Assembly (NCBI GenBank): GCA_002372275.1
Contig: DFFP01000001.1
Span: forward strand, 1-18,728
Origin: Alphaproteobacteria bacterium UBA3773
GTDB taxonomy: Bacteria > Pseudomonadota > Alphaproteobacteria > RF32 > CAG-239
Length of the DNA: 18,728 nt
Direction of reading: 5' to 3'
Shown: positions 16,214 through 18,728 of the stretch, piece after piece
Layout of the letters: each line of letters opens with the position of its first letter
Numbering within the stretch: position 1 is the stretch's first letter
Program-made: the position numbers and the translations under genes
Notes under the pieces: model-generated
Database searches by the model: none
What the model was told of the DNA's origin: nothing
Seen by the model: only the letters and a program-made list of their open reading frames with translations

Positions 16214-16666
16214 TTATTTTTCTTTTGAAGGGCCGAAGGGCATGTATTGGCCGACACCTGCAAAGTATTTTTCAAAAAAGCCCATGTCTTCGTGTCCGCC
16301 GCTTTTGGTTGTGTCGGTGTCAAAGGTGATTTGTTTGCCGTCTTTTTCGGTGAGCTTTGTGATGCGTGACACTTTATCGTTTTTGAAATAAACGGTTAAA
16401 ATGTGGCGGTCGATGATTTCAGGGTTGAAAAATGCCACTTTTTTGAGTGTTGATGACATATAAATCCACTCATTATTATCCATCGAGGGTACAGCAGATG
16501 AAGATCCGAGCAAATCTTCGACCTCGGCTTTGGTTTGTCCGATTTTGAGTTGCTCGATTTTATCGGCACTCGGCATACTGCCCGAATGGTGTAGAAATAC
16601 ATCGGAGTTACAAGCGCTGATAAGCATGAGTGATGAAAATAAAAAAGCAAAATTGTGTCTTGACAT
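16214..16666 (-). CDS. bamE: outer-membrane assembly lipoprotein BamE (SmpA/OmlA family)
   Basis: Lipoprotein subunit of the Bam complex that inserts beta-barrel proteins into the outer membrane. The 150-residue precursor has a signal peptide with lipobox LISAC, so C19 would become the lipidated N-terminus. The conserved BamE block follows: IEQLKIGQTKAEVEDLLGSS, then NNEWIYMSS and LTVYFKNDKVSRI. I chose ATG 16666, which gives the signal peptide its proper start and has AAGGA seven bases upstream. A start at 16708 would add 14 residues ahead of the signal peptide and lacks such a site. It is convergent with acyP and divergent from the DUF177 gene. Confidence 0.92.
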   Translation of the reverse strand: MSRHNFAFLFSSLMLISACNSDVFLHHSGSMPSADKIEQLKIGQTKAEVEDLLGSSSAVPSMDNNEWIYMSSTLKKVAFFNPEIIDRHILTVYFKNDKVSRITKLTEKDGKQITFDTDTTKSGGHEDMGFFEKYFAGVGQYMPFGPSKEK

Positions 16667-16689
16667 TGTTGTATCCTTATTCTTATATG
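16660..16689 (+). promoter_or_regulatory. candidate promoter for the DUF177-rpmF-plsX genes
   Basis: TTGACA (16660-16665), a perfect -35 consensus, is followed after 18 nt by TATATG (16684-16689). The -35 box overlaps the bamE start codon on the opposite strand. A second -10-like TATAAC lies at 16699-16704. Transcription would begin near 16696-16711, just before the DUF177 start. The divergent gap is only 53 nt, so overlap with bamE is unavoidable. Confidence 0.5.
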
Positions 16690-16719
16690 CAAAGATGATA
16701 TAACACAAGGAAAGTCAAA

Positions 16720-17247
16720 ATGCAAAAAAATTTTTCGTATCTTTTAAAAATTGAAGATTTAACTCAAAATGAGCAACAATATCATCTGAAAGCTTCATCA
16801 AGCGAACTGGCACTCTTAAAAGAAATTTTGAAAGTGGAAGAGGTCAAGTCTTTTGAAAGCGATATCAGCCTTAAAATGAATTTTAAAGAGCACCGCTTGG
16901 ATATCAAAGGAATAGTGAAAGCCAATCTTGTTTTGCAAAGCGTGATTTCACTTGAAAATTTTGAAAAAGAGTATGAGGCGCCTTTTGCATATTATTATGA
17001 TACGGCACTCAACTACCAAGAGTGGCATGAATTGAATGAAGATATATTGTTCGATGCTCCCGACAGGATTGAAAACGGTGAGATTGACTTGGTGCAAATC
17101 GCTATTGAACAGTTGTCGCTTGTGATGGACGATTATCCGAAAATGGAGGGCGAAACGTTTAACGGATACTCGGAATTTGATGAAACAGATGAGCCTCAAA
17201 ACAGGCCTTTTGATGCTTTAAAAAAATTAAAAGAAAGAAAATCATAA
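16720..17247 (+). CDS. yceD: DUF177 (YceD-like) protein
   Basis: Member of the DUF177/YceD family, which is commonly encoded next to rpmF and is implicated in large-subunit rRNA accumulation in bacteria and plants; its exact biochemical role is unsettled. The 175-residue protein is acidic. The family pattern is visible in SISLKMNF-like strands, VISLENFEKEYEAPFAYYY (about 74-92) and the conserved segment DLVQIAIEQLSLVMDDYPK, although the usual arginine/proline ending of that last motif is altered. AAGGA eight bases before the ATG supports the start. The order DUF177, rpmF, plsX is the standard proteobacterial arrangement and supports the call. Confidence 0.85.
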   Translation: MQKNFSYLLKIEDLTQNEQQYHLKASSSELALLKEILKVEEVKSFESDISLKMNFKEHRLDIKGIVKANLVLQSVISLENFEKEYEAPFAYYYDTALNYQEWHELNEDILFDAPDRIENGEIDLVQIAIEQLSLVMDDYPKMEGETFNGYSEFDETDEPQNRPFDALKKLKERKS

Positions 17248-17254
17248 AAAAGAC

Positions 17255-17283
17255 TTGCAAAATCAAAAAAAATTAGTTAAAAG
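17255..17283 (+). promoter_or_regulatory. candidate promoter upstream of rpmF
   Basis: TTGCAA (17255-17260) and TAAAAG (17278-17283) are 17 nt apart in the 81-nt DUF177-rpmF gap. Both boxes are moderate matches in an AT-rich region. A second promoter for a ribosomal-protein gene would be reasonable, but read-through from upstream would also do. Confidence 0.3.
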
Positions 17284-17328
17284 CATTCTAACAATTTGGA
17301 TTAATGTTTTTTATAAAAGAGAATTAAA

Positions 17329-17514
17329 ATGGCAACACCTAAAAAGAAAACATCAAAATCACGTCGCGATATGCGTCGTTCACATGACGCCTTGAGCGCA
17401 TCCGTTTATCAAGAATGCCCGAATTGCGGCGAATTGAAACGTCCGCATCAGGTTTGCGCTAAATGCGGTCAATACAACGGTAAAGAAGTTGTCAACCAAA
17501 AAAAGGTTGACTAA
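17329..17514 (+). CDS. rpmF: 50S ribosomal protein L32, zinc-ribbon form
   Basis: Large-subunit ribosomal protein of 61 residues. The N-terminus PKKKTSKSRRDMRRSHDAL is typical of L32. Four cysteines (C30, C33, C43, C46) in CPNC and CAKC form a zinc ribbon, so this is the Cys-containing form. As I recall, many alphaproteobacterial L32 proteins, such as those of Rhizobiales and Caulobacter, have lost these cysteines, while some Rhodospirillales keep them. AGAGAATTAAA precedes the ATG. plsX begins 16 nt downstream, so the two are likely co-transcribed. Confidence 0.98.
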   Translation: MATPKKKTSKSRRDMRRSHDALSASVYQECPNCGELKRPHQVCAKCGQYNGKEVVNQKKVD

Positions 17515-17530
17515 AGGAGATTGAGGGCTG

Positions 17531-18589
17531 ATGTCCGATAATCAACTTGTGATATCTATCGATGCGATGGGGGGAGATCATTCCCCCAAAGTTGTCGTGG
17601 AAGGTTTGGCACTTGCATCAAAAAAGAATCCGGATATGCGATTCTTGGTGTATGGCGATATGGATGCCGTTTCTGCCGAATTTAAGAAATTTCCGTTTTT
17701 AGAAAAAGTGTGTGAACTTCGTCATTCACCCGAAGTGGTGCATAATGAAGACAAACCGTCACAAGTGATTCGCAATCGCAATACAAGTATGTATCAAGCC
17801 ATTGAAGCCGTCAAAAAAGGTGAGGCTGCCGCAGTTGTTTCGGCAGGAAACACGGGCGCTTTAATGGCTATTTCAAAAATGCTTTTGAAAACCATTCAAA
17901 AGATTCATCGTCCGGCTATTGTGACGATTATGCCACACAGATACGGCAGATATGTGATGCTTGATTTGGGGGCAAACTCTGAATGCTCGGCTGTGAATTT
18001 GGCTGAATTTGCCGTGATGGGAAATATACTTGCCAAACATGCCTTAAATATTGAGGCGCCGCGTGTGGCACTGCTGAATATCGGTTCAGAAGAAATGAAA
18101 GGGCGCGAAGAAATCAGGCACGCCCTGCAAATGCTTAAATCGTCAGCTGAGGATTTAGGTCTTAATTTTGTAGGCTATATTGAGCCTCATGACATTCCGT
18201 TTGGCAAAGCCGATGTGATTGTGGCAGACGGATTTACCGGTAATGTGGCCTTAAAATCAATTGAAGGAACGGCAAAATTTGCCGCCGCGATGATTAAGGA
18301 TTCGGTGAAAAAATCGCCGCTTTCATGGCTCGGGTTGCCGTTTATGTATTTTGCGGCTCGTCGGGTGAAAAAAATTATGAACCCCAAACTTTATAACGGG
18401 GCCATGTTTGTCGGCTTAAACGGTCTTTCAGTTAAAAGTCACGGCGGAACGGATGGATTCGGTTATTCGGTTGCGATTAACAATGCGGCCACGCTTGTTC
18501 GCCAAAATTTTGTGGAAACAGTCAGTACAGAACTTGAAGATATTGATTTGGAAGAAATTTCGCAAGATCTGTTTTATGACGTTTTATAA
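17531..18589 (+). CDS. plsX: phosphate acyltransferase PlsX
   Basis: Peripheral membrane enzyme that converts acyl-ACP and phosphate to acyl-phosphate, the acyl donor used by PlsY to start phospholipid synthesis. The 352-residue protein has the expected motifs: IDAMGGDHSP (10-19), AVVSAGNTGALMA, LDLGANSECSAVNLAEFAVMG, NIGSEEMKGREE, VADGFTGNVALKSIEG and GLNGLSVKSHGG. AAAGGAGA about ten bases upstream supports the ATG. fabH often follows plsX, but here a tRNA-Pro gene begins about 80 nt after the stop. No clear plus-strand terminator follows. Confidence 0.97.
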   Translation: MSDNQLVISIDAMGGDHSPKVVVEGLALASKKNPDMRFLVYGDMDAVSAEFKKFPFLEKVCELRHSPEVVHNEDKPSQVIRNRNTSMYQAIEAVKKGEAAAVVSAGNTGALMAISKMLLKTIQKIHRPAIVTIMPHRYGRYVMLDLGANSECSAVNLAEFAVMGNILAKHALNIEAPRVALLNIGSEEMKGREEIRHALQMLKSSAEDLGLNFVGYIEPHDIPFGKADVIVADGFTGNVALKSIEGTAKFAAAMIKDSVKKSPLSWLGLPFMYFAARRVKKIMNPKLYNGAMFVGLNGLSVKSHGGTDGFGYSVAINNAATLVRQNFVETVSTELEDIDLEEISQDLFYDVL

Positions 18590-18606
18590 ATTTAAAAAAA
18601 ATATGC

Positions 18607-18636
18607 TTGACAATAAGCTGTTTGCGTTTTAATTAT
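18607..18636 (+). promoter_or_regulatory. candidate promoter for the tRNA-Pro gene
   Basis: TTGACA (18607-18612) is followed after 18 nt by AATTAT (18631-18636), about 36 nt before the mature tRNA 5' end. The -35 is perfect and the -10 moderate. The site overlaps an imperfect 10-bp inverted repeat (18605-18614 with 18632-18641), so it could also have an operator-like or terminator role. Confidence 0.4.
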
Positions 18637-18671
18637 CAAGCGTTAAAAAAAATTATTAGATATCAACCAAA

Positions 18672-18728
18672 CGGGACGTAGTTCAGCCTGGTAGAGCGCT
18701 TGCATGGGGTGCAAGAAGTCGGAGGTTC
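18672..18728 (+). tRNA. tRNA-Pro (anticodon GGG), truncated by the window edge
   Basis: The 57 visible bases form a normal tRNA 5' portion: acceptor strand CGGGACG, D-stem GTTC/GAGC with the AGCCTGGTA loop, and anticodon stem CTTGC/GCAAG. The loop ATGGGGT places GGG at 18706-18708, with U33 before it and G37 after. The anticodon reads CCC and CCU proline codons. The TPsiC loop and 3' acceptor strand lie outside the window. Confidence 0.93.

Noticed and set aside
16667..16708. Longer bamE start
   Set aside because: It would place 14 extra residues before a standard lipoprotein signal peptide and lacks the AAGGA site seen before ATG 16666.
18605..18641. Inverted repeat followed by T residues on the minus strand, as a terminator
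   Set aside because: The loop is about 17 nt with a mismatched stem, and no minus-strand gene is known to enter from the right; a plus-strand promoter explains the site at least as well.

Overview
The window reads as ordinary chromosome of a low-GC Gram-negative alphaproteobacterium, possibly one of the AT-rich gut or host-associated lineages near Rhodospirillales. Supporting signs are an FtsZ with a very long acidic linker and a PSFLRRK-type tail, an alphaproteobacterial-style BamE, a DUF177-rpmF-plsX block, and AsmA, AmpG and RluC homologues. The taxonomic placement is inferred from family knowledge, since no search was possible.

Layout. Positions 1-116 may hold the 3' end of an unidentified plus-strand gene. 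Positions 117-321 hold three related palindromic TGGA...TGACA units, followed by a perfect 14-bp hairpin. From 7443 down to 379, on the minus strand, lies a compact division and cell-wall (dcw) cluster: mraY-ftsW-murB-ftsQ-ftsA-ftsZ. It lacks the murD, murG, murC and ddl genes usually found between these members. A weak terminator-like hairpin with an eight-T tract sits between ftsA and ftsZ. Upstream is a minus-strand family 2 glycosyltransferase.

Divergent from it is a plus-strand run: an AmpG-like muropeptide permease, a pentapeptide-repeat protein with a charged C-terminal half, rarA, a 114-residue protein I do not recognise, an RluC-type pseudouridine synthase, an AsmA-family protein and acylphosphatase. 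Several junctions overlap (TAATG or ATGA), which suggests a co-translated operon. A bidirectional terminator separates it from the convergent bamE lipoprotein gene. The DUF177 (yceD) gene, rpmF (a zinc-ribbon L32) and plsX then run rightward, ending in a tRNA-Pro(GGG) gene cut by the window edge.

Functionally, the left half makes lipid-linked peptidoglycan precursor, polymerises septal wall and assembles the Z-ring. The middle combines muropeptide recycling, DNA-damage tolerance and rRNA modification. The right half covers outer-membrane biogenesis (AsmA, BamE), a ribosomal protein and phospholipid synthesis. I see no phage, transposase, CRISPR array or defence island. The least explained items are the pentapeptide protein, the 114-residue operon member, the thinned dcw cluster, the ftsA/ftsZ hairpin and the palindromic units.
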